A stretch of DNA of 64,000 bases from contig BDDD01000182.1 of the NCBI GenBank assembly GCA_001972305.1, positions 114,812-178,811 of the forward strand, given 5' to 3'. Positions 32,099 to 47,343 of the stretch are shown here, in pieces (within the stretch, counting starts at the first letter, position 1; every line of letters starts with the position of its first letter). The translations under genes and the position numbers were made by a program. The DNA comes from Cephalotus follicularis (taxonomy: Eukaryota > Streptophyta > Magnoliopsida > Oxalidales > Cephalotaceae). Under the pieces are notes generated by a model that was given only the letters and a program-made list of their open reading frames with translations, searched no databases and was not told the origin of the DNA.

Positions 32099-34058
32099 TA
32101 ATTAGCATCAGGTAAATTTCAATATCTAAGCTACAAAATAAATAGCATTATTTGCAATCCACTTTTTTATGCGTCCACCTCCATCATCATCCATGCATTT
32201 ATAGAATTTCCATTGGACTCTCCGTGTCATGGGAAACTATAAAGTGGCATTCATGGTGCACCGATCAAATCCCTATGTCAAAAACAGTATTTTTATACAA
32301 TTACAAAGTGCTAAAATATAAAAAATTCAATTGTTCAAAAGTAAATAAATAAAACATTAAAGATAATAATCTAATAAGGGTAGAAGAAATAAAACAAGTG
32401 GGTGGTATTATTGGCCATGAATCTTTCTTACCTGTATTGATACTTTGGTCTTCTCTCCCGGGTCGAACTGTGCTTCTGCGTGCGCGCGCGCTCGAGACAG
32501 GAGAGATTAGTGTGTTTCTTTTCGAGGTTTTTTATGACAATGCAAAGCGCCAACTATGAGAACATAGTAAGATTTGGTCTCCTGCCTGTGCGCTAAAATA
32601 TGCGCGGAAATTTTTTTGACAAGGAATGTTTCATGTGTGTAATGCGACCTCACCCATTTTTATGTTCTTTTTTGACAACTTTTTAATATATATTTGTATT
32701 CTAATGTCTGCTGATAAACTCTATAGACCACAGTTACTATCTATCGCAGTTGTTGTGGTTTTTATAACATCAGCACTGATATTTTAAATAAAAACGCCAT
32801 CAATAACATTTGTTGAAGGCAATTATTGATTTTTACAAAAAAAAACACGAATATAAAAAGATAAAGTAGTAATAGCTCTATAATGATAAAGTGAATTTAC
32901 ATCTTTCTTGTTTTTACAATAATTAAATCAAATTATATTATTGTGATACAATACAAGATATTACAGCAATACAATTGAAATTCAAAACAATGTCTTATTT
33001 GATTCGGCTACATGAATGCTTTGTACTCCTTTTGTTGTTTTCAATAACTTTCTCTCAGAGTTTTTAAAACAGAGTTGAGTACTGAATTAGACAACGATGT
33101 GCTTCCCAATCGTTCCACTTTCAGTTCACAATCAATGATACATGTAGCAAAATAGAAACCAAAAACTCGAAATAAAAGAAATGCAAACTATGGTGATGTC
33201 TTTGTCTTCAATTTAGCGATAGAGATTTATAATTGAAGAAGAGTAGAGGAAAGTTCAGTTTCTCAACAATAGCATAGTTGAAGAGAGATTGTTGGATAGA
33301 AGGAAGTAGATAAGTTATAACGCAGAAAAATGCGGTAAAAACACAGTAGCAAAACTGAGGTAAGAGTGCAGAGAATTTCTGGTGTTTTTGTCTTTCTAAA
33401 ATGATCAAAAGTCCTTCAATTGTCTTGTCTTTGTTCAATTTATACTTCCTCTTATTTCGAAAAGTATCCCCACTTTGAATGCGAATTGAATACTCTTTAT
33501 GTGAGTACGAGTTGATCTGCCACTTGACAATATCTGGTGATACTCAGCAGTCTACCAATAGCAAATGACAGTTCTTGGTGCATTCGAGGAAAGATATGAC
33601 AGGTAGATAAATGGAGTTGGAGGGATGCTTCTTCTCTTGCCACATGTCATTAACTATCCTTCCATGCTTGCCAAGTGGCATTGTTTGTGTCACCAAAGTG
33701 TGAGATGATGACAAGTGTATGGCTTTGATGGAGAAACTGCCACATCCTGCTTCAACAGGTTCCTTCTTCAGCTGAAGTTTGTGAACAAATTCCCACAGTG
33801 CTGATGCAGGTTAGTAGAGTTGAATTCCATAGCAGTTTGTCAGGAGCTACCGCAGGCCCTAAGATGCAGAAAACTAGAGCCTAAAACTGCTTTGAGTCTG
33901 AAACATAAGAGATTGTCATTGTATTTTGGGGTATGAAAACTGTGGCAGTATAAAAGTACAAAAACTGAGATAAGGCTTTAGAGCATGTTTTTAGATACGA
34001 GGTAAGAGATGTAATTTATGACGATGATTGTGGTGCCACACATGTGAACACTCGAGGA
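32099..34058. other. Intergenic, no gene recognised
   Basis: Upstream side of the PPR gene. A short (GC)n-like GTGCGTGCGCGCGCGC tract lies at 32477-32492. 33180-33980 has the purine/pyrimidine texture of an LTR remnant but no ends I can pair. No coding domain is visible. Confidence 0.45.
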
Positions 34059-34335
34059 TTGATGATATCATATCGCAATATAAGGTATTGATTGAGAGAT
34101 TTTTATCACAGACGTATTATGACTAAAGCGAAAAAGTTTAATCAGTCATATCAAACTCATAAATGTAATTGAACGTGATTATGATGTGTTGAAAGCAAAA
34201 TTTTCAATATTGGATAAGATGGTCCTTATCCTTTCATTGTATAAAGAGATATTGTTATTGCTTGTTTTGCTAAGAAAAAAATAAATGATGAGTTATTGCT
34301 CAATATGATAAATCTCAAATGATATTCGGGCAAGC
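34059..34335 (+). pseudogene. PIF/Harbinger transposase remnant
   Basis: One reading frame, interrupted by several stops, keeps the C-terminal wording of plant Harbinger (HARBI1-like, DDE_4) transposases in order: SYRNIRY*LRDF, TKAKKFNQSY, a damaged R-N-V-I-E-R-like region, then DGPYPF, RDIVIACFA and INDELL. The pattern recalls 'YRxxRYHL.. KExFNxxH.. PYP.. QRxIVIACxxxHNF'. It is a decayed 3' fragment, not a gene. The match is by eye from family knowledge. Confidence 0.6.
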
Positions 34336-35039
34336 AAAATAAGAAGAAGATGATGGAGTTGCGACAAAAAGACCACATTGGAATGCAGAAGACACTTTAT
34401 GAGTAATATGTGTAAAAAAATTGTAATCCAATTAATGGAAGATATATAAGAGATTGATTGAAATTTATGTCAATTATCATGTATTAATTTTCAAATACTC
34501 TTATTTCAATTTAAGTTTTTATTCAGTTTGATAGACTCCTTCGTACACTTTCGACTTTTGTGTAAGTGAATTTTTTTAATATTAAAATAGTTTTACGCCG
34601 ATTTAAGTTTTAAAAGTAGTAGCATATAAAAATATGAAAAAAAAATATTTATTTATGGTTATAAACAATATTACCATGTTTACAATAATTATTTAAGAAA
34701 ATAATAAGATTATTCATATGTAGAAATAAACATTTTAGTTTTTAAATCAATTATTATTTCTATCAAAAATTAATTATTCACATAATTTTTTTTATCTATA
34801 TATTGAGCATTAAAGTGATAGTATATAAAACAATGATATTTTATTCATTAATAATTATAAAATATATTAATATGTATAAATTAATAATCTAATATAATTT
34901 TATTGAAATAAAAATATTAATTTAATTAAAAATGATTATTATTTAAAATAACAGCATATTAGTAACACAAGAGAGATAGAGATAACATTTAAGAAACAGC
35001 CCTACAGGTTTTTGAGAGCCAAACAGTTAAACAGTCCTT

Positions 35040-35970
35040 AAAGTGGGGTCCAGACAGATATCCTAATTGTCAGATATATCTCTCTCTCCTTAGCTCAACA
35101 ATCTGCACCTGTCCATTGACTCCCAATCGTCTCTCTCTAGTTTTGGAACTCCATTGATTTAATTCAACAGATTTTGGTTATTAGATTTAGCTTGTATCAG
35201 GCCTCATACAAATTCTATGTTTTATCTTTTTTTTTCTTTTTGTAATATTTTTAATAATGCTTTATTTACTTTTATTATTATTATTATTCCCGTGTAGGTG
35301 TTGGAGCAACTCAGTGGTCAAATACCCCTTTTCTCCGAAGGTATTATTGATCTTCTTCTAAATTCGTCTTGTTTGTCCTAAATTTTTAGTGTTTGCTTTT
35401 TTCTTTTTAATTAGATTTCAATTGTATTGGGCTTTTTTTTTTTCTTTGTTTATGGGAAAACCCTAATGAATTAGTTTTGATTTTAAGTGGGTTTTGGTTA
35501 TTATAGATTTCACAATTAACATCTCGCTCTAGTTTCCTTGACGGAACTATTTTAAGCATAGTTAAGTCGTGTGCAATGTGAGAACAAGTAATTGATCAAT
35601 TTTAACTAAAAAAAAAAAAAAGTTGTCATTTATTAATTTTGAGCCACTGTTCCAAAATATCTGCAAGTTTGGCTTCCGTGTATAAACGATTTTCAATCAA
35701 AAGTTATGTGTGGTGAGCCCGAAAAACAACTTGAGACCCTATCTTCAGCAATTGCTTTCTTATCTACTTGATGTCTGCTGTGTGTTATATTAAAGTTGAA
35801 ACTTTACTAATAACTGATGGATCTTGTTGTCCCATGTGTATTTTGTCAAGAACAAGATATTTGAAGTGCAATTTGAATGTTATTCCTTTAGGCATTGCAC
35901 TTTGAATATGCTGGCCTGGGGCATTTGTTTGGCTTCGCTGTTTGGGTAGCTTTTATTGTGTGTCATGTAT
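35040..35970 (+). pseudogene. Truncated duplicate of the RPL11 gene
   Basis: Colinear with 40960-42030 of the intact RPL11 gene. It contains the exon-1 vicinity (CTCCCAAT at 35120-35127, with the start ATG changed to ATC at 35126-35128 just before the donor GT), intron sequence, an exon-3 copy of identical 43-nt length with intact splice sites (35298-35340, VLEQLSGQ preserved), and ~600 bp of intron 3. Exon 2 is missing, and exons 4-5 are absent because similarity stops near 35970. It lacks a start and most of the coding sequence and is therefore non-functional. Confidence 0.85.
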
Positions 35971-36375
35971 GAGATACAAATATATCTCTGTATTATGCAA
36001 CATATCTGTCAATATGAATTGTTGATGTTTATGCTTAGCAATAAAGATCAGTAATTCCTCTAATTCAAACTAATATCAAGTAGTGTCATGTTGTAGTGTT
36101 TCCACCATTACAATCGATATGAGACACTTTGCTGTTTATGTGGATTTGTTATGTCACGCATGGTACGCAACAACTTGATGCATTTTATATTGTTTGGCAA
36201 ATGAGATGTTAGTGGGGTGAATGAGTGGCATGGCCTTATTGACTTATTCAAGGGTCATGTTGTCAATCCACTTACATGGTTAAATGGTGGGTGAGACTTG
36301 AGTAGAATTCATGTGATTTGTTTTGTCATGTTAGGTCATATGAATGTATAGCTAAAAAAATTGATTAGGACACAG

Positions 36376-36501
36376 TGAAATGATAAAATAAATTAATTCA
36401 TGATCTCATCGTGAGGAAATTATTAGGACATGTTACGGGATTCTAATACTGGGTAGAAGAATTAATCGTGATGAGATCATGAATTAATTTATCATCTTTC
36501 A
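36376..36501. repeat. Short inverted repeat, ~35-bp arms
   Basis: Arms at about 36377-36415 and 36463-36501 share TGATGAGATCATGAATTAAT in opposite orientation and are separated by ~50 bp. The segment could be a small MITE or its relic and lies just upstream of the Copia gag ORF. Confidence 0.75.
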
Positions 36502-36637
36502 TACCTAGAGGGTTATGAAATTTGTCAGAAATAGTGAGAGGTAACATTTAAGATCAATGATCAAATCTTTATAGTTATAAGATAATAATTTAAATTTCTG
36601 CTGATTGTCTTATTGTTTTATATTTGTAGATCGGGCA

Positions 36638-37468
36638 ATGATCAAATCAAACCCGTTGCTCAGTATTCTTGACAAGAACCGCTTGACTGGTCCAAACTTT
36701 GTTGATTGGTCGCGGAATTTGAGAATCGTTCTCAGTTTCGAGCATATTGCTTATGTCCTCGAGAAGGCATTACCTGCAAGTGTTGCAGATGATGCCAGCG
36801 ATTCAGATCGTGTAGCCTACCAGAAATGGAAGGCCGATGACTTGTTGGCTAGATGCTATATGTTGGCATTCATGTCGAATGAGTTGCAGAAACAGCATGA
36901 GAAGATGACGAGTGCTTTTGACATTTTGTTGCACCTACAAGCGTTGTACGGTGAGCAGTCACAAAGTGTCCGTTATCAAATCTCCAAGAACCTATTTCAT
37001 TGTCGTATGGCAGAGAACTCCTCAGTCCAAGAGCATGGGTTGAAGATGATAAGATACATCGAGCAGTTGGACTCGCTTGGGGTCCATATGGATGGGGAAC
37101 TGTGCACTGACTTAGTTCTCCAGTCTCTGCCAGACTCGTTTTCTCAATTCGTGACGAACTTTTACATGCGCAAGATGAAGGTGTCACTGCCTGAGCTCTT
37201 GAGCATGTTAAGGACGGCTGAGGAAACAATCCGAAAGGTGAAATGGCCCATTCTGCAAGTCGACCAGTCTTCTGGTAGTCGAAAGGGTGAGGTTGTTAAA
37301 AGGAAAGGCAAGGCCAAAAAGAAGACTATGCGGGCAAAAGGCAGGGTCCAAAAGCAGTCCTTACCAGTCTCCAATGAGAAGGGACACTGCTTTCACTGTG
37401 GGAAACTAGGGCATTGGAAGAGAAATTGCAAAGTTTATTTGTCTAGCATAGGCGAACCCATAGCATAG
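36638..37468 (+). pseudogene. Copia retrotransposon gag ORF (open, element truncated)
   Basis: A 276-codon open frame from the ATG at 36638 (MIKSNPLLSILDKNRLTGPN). It has the Copia gag (UBN2-type) pattern: LTGPNFVDWSRNLRIVL near the N-terminus, W/ARCYMLAFMSNELQ, then LPDSFSQFV, a lysine-rich stretch and a CCHC zinc knuckle CFHCGKLGHWKRNC (all four ligands present) near the C-terminus. The family protein packages element RNA. The reading frame is intact, but the element is not. Just downstream, in another frame, protease remnants continue only to ~37700, and integrase, reverse transcriptase and RNase H are missing. I found no LTR pair. Confidence 0.85.
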
Positions 37469-37700
37469 TCAAACCTCCAGGAGGTATGTGACATTTATTT
37501 GTTATTGAGGTTAATATGTTCATTTACAGTTTTGTTTATTGTGAATTGGATACCAGATATGTCTCACATATTGTAACTGATGTGCAGGTTTTTGCAAGAA
37601 CTAGGACCTTTGGGAAGAGAGATGTGGACTGTTGTTGGAAATTGAGGTAGAATTGATGCATTAGCTATGGGGGGATTGTTCAGTACTCTCAAATGATGTT
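37469..37700 (+). pseudogene. Degraded Copia protease region
   Basis: In a different frame from gag one reads IEVNMFIYS, then ELDTRYVSHIVTDVQ and TRTFGKRDVD, then (another frame) GN*GRIDALAMG. This is the order of a Copia aspartic protease (LDTG.SHI..DVQ, KG.VDL, VGNG). The catalytic DTG reads DTR, and stops and frameshifts break it. Confidence 0.75.
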
Positions 37701-38056
37701 TTTATATTGGATTGGTACTTTAGTCAATGGTGTTTATATTTTTGACGGACTTATTGTTATACTTAACATTGAACAAAGAATTAAAAAGGAAATCGATGAT
37801 AGTAATAGAAAAGTTTAAGGTAAACTTTATATTGTCTGAAGATTGCATTATATGTTGATGTTAATATGTATGAAAACTTGAGACAAAATCAATTGAAAAT
37901 TCATTAACTATGTAAAGACATATAATTAATTTGAAACTGTCAGATTAGAACAAATGATCTATGTACAAATTAGTATTATCAAATTAAATCGTTAAATTTA
38001 TGAAATATAAATTATATGTCTAGAACATAATTGGTTTACATACAGTATAGCTTGCA

Positions 38057-38522
38057 AAGATGGCTGCTCACATAAGTTGTGTGAATAGCAAACGGACCAA
38101 ATTCGTTTTATACATGCAATTTAAAATAAAAAAAAATTCACCATTTATTTGCTGGCATTTCAAACAAAAATAAAAGGGTAGGTAAAGAGAGAGAGAAATC
38201 ACCATCGCTCTCTCCCTCTTTCAACGCAACTCTTTGATGCCTCTTTCAACAGAACTCCATCCACAGGGCGTCGACGGGATCGACTCACCCTCTCTCAACT
38301 CTAGCCACCAACGAAGAAATTAATTGGTCGATGGGTCGACGATGACGACTTCTCTCTCTCTCTCTCCTGTGCTCTTGATTTGTCTCTCTGCTGTGTTTGC
38401 GATAACACTTTACCCGTTTCTCAATCGATAATGCTTTCTCACGTTTTTCTTCTGTAAATTTCACCCAAAAACCACGTCGTTTTGTGCAGTTACTCACAAA
38501 AAGCTTATGTGAGCAGTTCTTA
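38057..38522. mobile_element. MITE with ~35-bp inverted ends
   Basis: Left end GCTGCTCACATAAGTTGTGTGA and right end TCACAAAAAGCTTATGTGAGCAG are near-complements. The interior contains CT-rich leader-like sequence (38190-38390). The superfamily is unknown. Confidence 0.65.
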
Positions 38523-38529
38523 CATACAC

Positions 38530-39161
38530 ATACGTATTTCCTCATATATATATCTATACTAATAATTAAGCCAAAATCCTCGTATGGTCTCCACTACACT
38601 TTTTCATAAAAAAAAAACCAGATCAAGTTTTTATAATTTCTTAGTTATACCTTAAATTTATTTTGGCCAAACAAAGTTACTCAAAATAACTCAATTAGAT
38701 TGTAACTGTCATTTAAGTCTAGGAGAATTTGAATTCAAATATATAACCAACTTTACTCTCATCTACAAAACGTGATTTTTCATATGAGATGATAGTTATC
38801 ATATTTAACTATCTTTCTTTGATCTTCATCTTCGATTCTCTCACTCTCCATTATGTGTCATCGATTGTCATTCTCTGTACTGCAAACGAAAAATGATCCA
38901 ATTAACTAGATTTTTCTGACATGATTTCATATTTCTTTATGTATGTCTTAGGGTAAAAGTAGTGTTTTGGTATAAACACGGATACTTTCATGCTTTTCTC
39001 TCTCTCTTTGGTTCCCCAATGCTCCATTTTATGATCCTAAGTGTTATTTAAGGACTTAAACTTTTGTCAAAAGTATGAATTGGTATATTGAGTCTAAATT
39101 GTTTTTAATTTAGCTCAATTTAGAATCAATTTTGACGGAAGGATATGCAGAGACCAAAATT
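38530..39161. other. Intergenic, no gene recognised
   Basis: AT-rich with no ORF of note. A phrase at 39146-39160 (ATATGCAGAGACCAAAAT) repeats wording found inside the adjacent palindrome arm (39219-39236). Confidence 0.5.
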
Positions 39162-43589
<4,428 letters not shown>

Positions 43590-44477
43590 GCTTGTGAGAC
43601 AAAGCTTAAAGAAGTATCGAGTGTTTTGCACGAGGTTGTTTCTGTAGACTGTCGGTTCTTCAGAAGGATCGACAAATTTTGTTTTTGCTTGGTTGTTATC
43701 AATGGTTATCTTAAGTTGCACTACATCATGATTGCATATTATGTTTAGACAGATCCAGTGTTTCCAGAGTGAATGTTTCGACACTCCTTTTGGTATGAGA
43801 CCTTCAATTACGAGCTTAAACACTGGAATAACTGTTTTTGCAAAGTTTAGTAGATGGCTTCGCCTAATGACATCTGCCACCATAAGGGAGGGTGTGGTGT
43901 TTGATCCTGCTTTCGTTCGAAATGCGAATGTTTTAATGAATTCAACAGAAAGGGTGGGTTTTTGTGTGCGCGAGTTGGATATAAATCAAATGAAACGATC
44001 CAATGAAATGGGCAATTCATAATCTTGCCATAAATCAAGTATTGTAAGATTTTGGGTTTCGTTAATGTAAATGGTATATTATACGAAACAAAAAAATAGT
44101 TGTTAAATTTCTAATTGTAAAGACTGCGTGTAACACCCTTTTGCTTTGACTAGTAATTTATTAACCTTTCTGCGTTAACTCCTAACGAGTTTAACTCGTT
44201 AATGTCAACGGTTTTATTTCGTTTATCTTAGAATTGGAATAGTAAGTGTGAAGAAGAGAATCACCTTGATACTAAACCGGATCGAGCCCGGGATCTTCTT
44301 GAAAATGGGAAGATCAAAGGATAAGTGGTCAACCACTTAGAGAAAGTGATGTGATGGACCACATTGGGACGCCTCTGGCATTACTTATCATCTTGCCTCT
44401 TCCTGTTGATCAATCGAGTGACCACTCGTCTCTTGACGGGGAAGACAACAAGGATAATGATCTAGACACTTCATAAT

Positions 44478-44481
<4 letters not shown>

Positions 44482-44533
<52 letters not shown>
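44482..44533. repeat. (TC)n(AC)n compound microsatellite
   Basis: A run of about 17-18 TC units followed directly by about 8 CA units. Confidence 0.92.
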
Positions 44534-44819
44534 GTAATTGTAGTATTATTATAAAAACAATTAGATGTACATTCATTTTTTTAAACAGTTTTATTGTGTA
44601 TATATTATTTTTGTTAACAATTAAACATACATGTTTTTTTTTGTTAATAGTTTTAGCGGTATATATGTATTTGCAGCACGATTCTTTAATACAGTGATTG
44701 TCGTGTTTATGAATTTTGGATAGAGTCTTTGCGTTTGTTGGTTGAAAACTGGACTGGATTCAGATTGATTGAATTTATGATTAATTTTATTTTCAAAGGG
44801 ATTTTCGTAAAACAAATAA

Positions 44820-45080
44820 GACAATAACGATTATCATATCAATCGCTACTGTTATGATAATGGCTATTACTTAGAAAAGAAATTTAAAATAAAAATTCAA
44901 TAACAACTATTGCAGGTCCAAGATAATTGTTACATGTGTTTTTATTGATATCATCGTAACATTAATGACGATTGTATTTTGTTAAAAACAATTACCCGAT
45001 ATAGTTTCAAGCGATTGCATTAACGATCGTTATTGTCAAAATAACTATTGCTACAAGAATAATAACGATTGCGCCATGTT
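44820..45080. repeat. Cluster of AACGATTG-type words in both orientations
   Basis: ATAACGATTAT, CAATCGCT, GACGATTGTA, GCGATTGCATTAACGATCGT and ATAACGATTGCG occur within 260 bp on both strands. This resembles the subterminal repeats of a DNA transposon end. No terminal inverted repeat could be paired. Confidence 0.4.
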
Positions 45081-46887
45081 TCTTATAGAGCAATAAAAGT
45101 GGTTCACATATCCATTTTTAATTAACTTGGGACATTAATCCCTTAATGGTGGCCGACTGGCCGTTGGCCAACGTTAGTATGTTACCTAACGCTTCAACAT
45201 TTCAAAATCGTATAATTAATGAGGTTTGAAAGAAAAGAAAAGAAAAGAAATAACTAACCAAATAGTTATTGATAGGAAATAGGGATGAATTACACACCCA
45301 AAAAAAAAAGAAAAAAAAAGAAGAAGGGATTCATCCTCATTCAACTTCTTGTAGGTGGTTGAGAATCTTCAAAATGAACAGGGATATGGATCGAAGAAAT
45401 CCTCACAACAAGGATGAATATACCTTTCTTCCATTCTTTTACTTGTTTTGCTTAATTTTCCTTTATAAACCACATATAATACTGTATTTATTGTTTATAT
45501 ATATATGTTGTAACACTTAAAGTTTTTTTTTCTTTGTATTATAAATGTTATATAGAATGATGATGTAGATTTATTAATTCGCGCGATCCTCGTAACATGA
45601 ATGAGAAGAGAATGAATAACAAAAAAGAGTGAGACATTCGATCCATTTCTGTATTACCTTGTTGACATTCCCAACTTCTAGCTTGTATCAAAGGCAGAGA
45701 CAGATGGCAGAAATTTTCGAAAATCTCATAAAAGTATATATTTCACTATATATTTGTATTTTATTCCTATTAAAAGTGGTTCTAAAAAAAAGTTGTTCAT
45801 TGCAAATTTTTTGTGCCCGATAAAATATTAAAAAATTTAGTTCGTTTCTTTGTGTCAATTGAATCCTACGAAAAGAAAAAAGAGAATCTACATTTTTCTC
45901 TCTTAGTAAATCACGCTATCAACCCATCGAACCTATCATTGTAAAGAGTTTAATTATTATTATTCTTAATAAACTAGACCCGTAAGTATATTAAAATTTT
46001 AATAGAATAAAAAATAATAGATACCAAAGAAACACAAATTGAGAGTAAAAACACAGCTAGAGATGTTTAAAAGTGGTCAAAAATCAAGTTATTAAAAGAG
46101 ATACAAAGAATTTTTTTTGAGAGGTATTAAATTTTTTTATTATAGTTTTTTTTTAGTGCTTTCTTCTTATTTTTTAGCCCTCAAATATAAAATTTTTGGA
46201 TCCGTCCTGATTTATACCCTCTCTAATTTTGTGTCATTTATACCATCACTAATTATGTGTGTTGCCTTTTTCTATTAAAAAAAAAAAGAGGAAAAGAAAT
46301 TATGTGTGTTGCCCTTTTGTGACATAAATAGATAAGCAGAACAGTGTCCATTTTCCCATGAAAGCAAAAGAGAAATTGCAAATAAAGGAATAATTTCCAT
46401 TTATTCTATCACAACTGAAATACATTAATGCTAAGGAATGTAACTCAACAAAACCTCCTTATTAATTAATGCTGTATTTTACAATTCACATTAATTTATT
46501 GACCCTCAACAACCCAGAAAATTTTTATATGCATTCAATATGTTACATGATATATATAGTCAATAATACTCAAAGACATAAATAAAATTAATAATAATTA
46601 TTAAATAAATTAAAGATAAGTATCATCGATTACATTTATATAAATAGCTTCGTTCTTTGCAAACAGGATATTGCAAATTCAAGAAACTGAATGCATATAC
46701 TAACATGAATTCTCTACTCTTAAGAACAGAATAAGAATTATTTCAAAGACTGCCAAAAAAAAGAGAGAAACAAAACCAGTAGCTACTAGCTAGCAAGCTA
46801 GCTTCACGTATTGGATAACAAGAGAAACCCATCAGAGAATCAAAACTGTATCAGCTAATGAGAGAATCAACTGATAAGTCAAAAACT

Positions 46888-47343
46888 CTATAAGCTAACT
46901 TCCACATTACCAAAGCAGAATCTTGATGAGAGCCATGTATTCTTAGATGGAACCCAATTGCCTTTGATCCAATCTTGATGGTGCCTCACCCTATACAAAG
47001 GAAAAGCAATCTTTTCACCAGTTTCTTCAAAATACACAATTACCATGGACCCATCTCTTGCAATTACTTGACCAACCCACCAACCTTCATTGTGAAAAGC
47101 ATCAACCTTGTCCATCAAACGGAGCCCGACTGGAGCCATGGTCATTCGGGGCTGCGGCCTGATATATTGGGAAGGTACGACCTCTGTCAATGGCTCTGGC
47201 TCGTCTTCTTTCAATAAGTTAATGTATTTCACTTGGTATCTCCTTGTACTGATCTTTGACTCTACTTTAGCTCCATAATATGAGCCCATAAACCCTTCTT
47301 CTTTGCCACATATTTCTACTCGTTGTCCTCTGCGAAACCCCAT
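46888..47343 (-). CDS. Small Agenet (plant Tudor-like) domain protein
   Basis: A 151-aa single-exon protein. Residues ~1-62 form one Agenet module (GFRRGQRVEICGKEEGFMGS, YYGAKV, YQVKYINLL) and ~70-130 a second (DKVDAFHNEGWWVGQVIARD, then VIVYFEETGEKIAFPLYRVR), followed by HHQDWIKGNWVP. Tandem Agenet domains are Royal-family folds. Plant members (DUF724, AGDP-like proteins) bind modified histone tails or sit in RNA/chromatin complexes, but members of this size usually have no assigned function. There is no transmembrane or signal segment and no catalytic domain. The aromatic residues Trp/Tyr/Phe expected of a ligand cage are present. The first ATG is used; an upstream in-frame extension is not supported. 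Confidence 0.88.
   Translation of the reverse strand: MGFRRGQRVEICGKEEGFMGSYYGAKVESKISTRRYQVKYINLLKEDEPEPLTEVVPSQYIRPQPRMTMAPVGLRLMDKVDAFHNEGWWVGQVIARDGSMVIVYFEETGEKIAFPLYRVRHHQDWIKGNWVPSKNTWLSSRFCFGNVEVSL

Larger units (their letters stand above)
43590..46887. other. Intergenic; RPL11 3' UTR then repeats
   Basis: The first ~450 bp probably include the RPL11 3' UTR. No gene is seen in the rest. It contains a compound microsatellite (44482-44533) and a cluster of AACGATTG/CAATCGTT-like words (44820-45080), then AT-rich DNA. Confidence 0.5.

Noticed and set aside
36870..37374. Minus-strand ORFs of 119 and 70 codons
   Set aside because: Shadow frames of the Copia gag ORF on the opposite strand.
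38285..38545. Arg/Glu-rich minus-strand ORF
   Set aside because: Its composition comes from a (CT)n tract inside a MITE, and there is no family resemblance.
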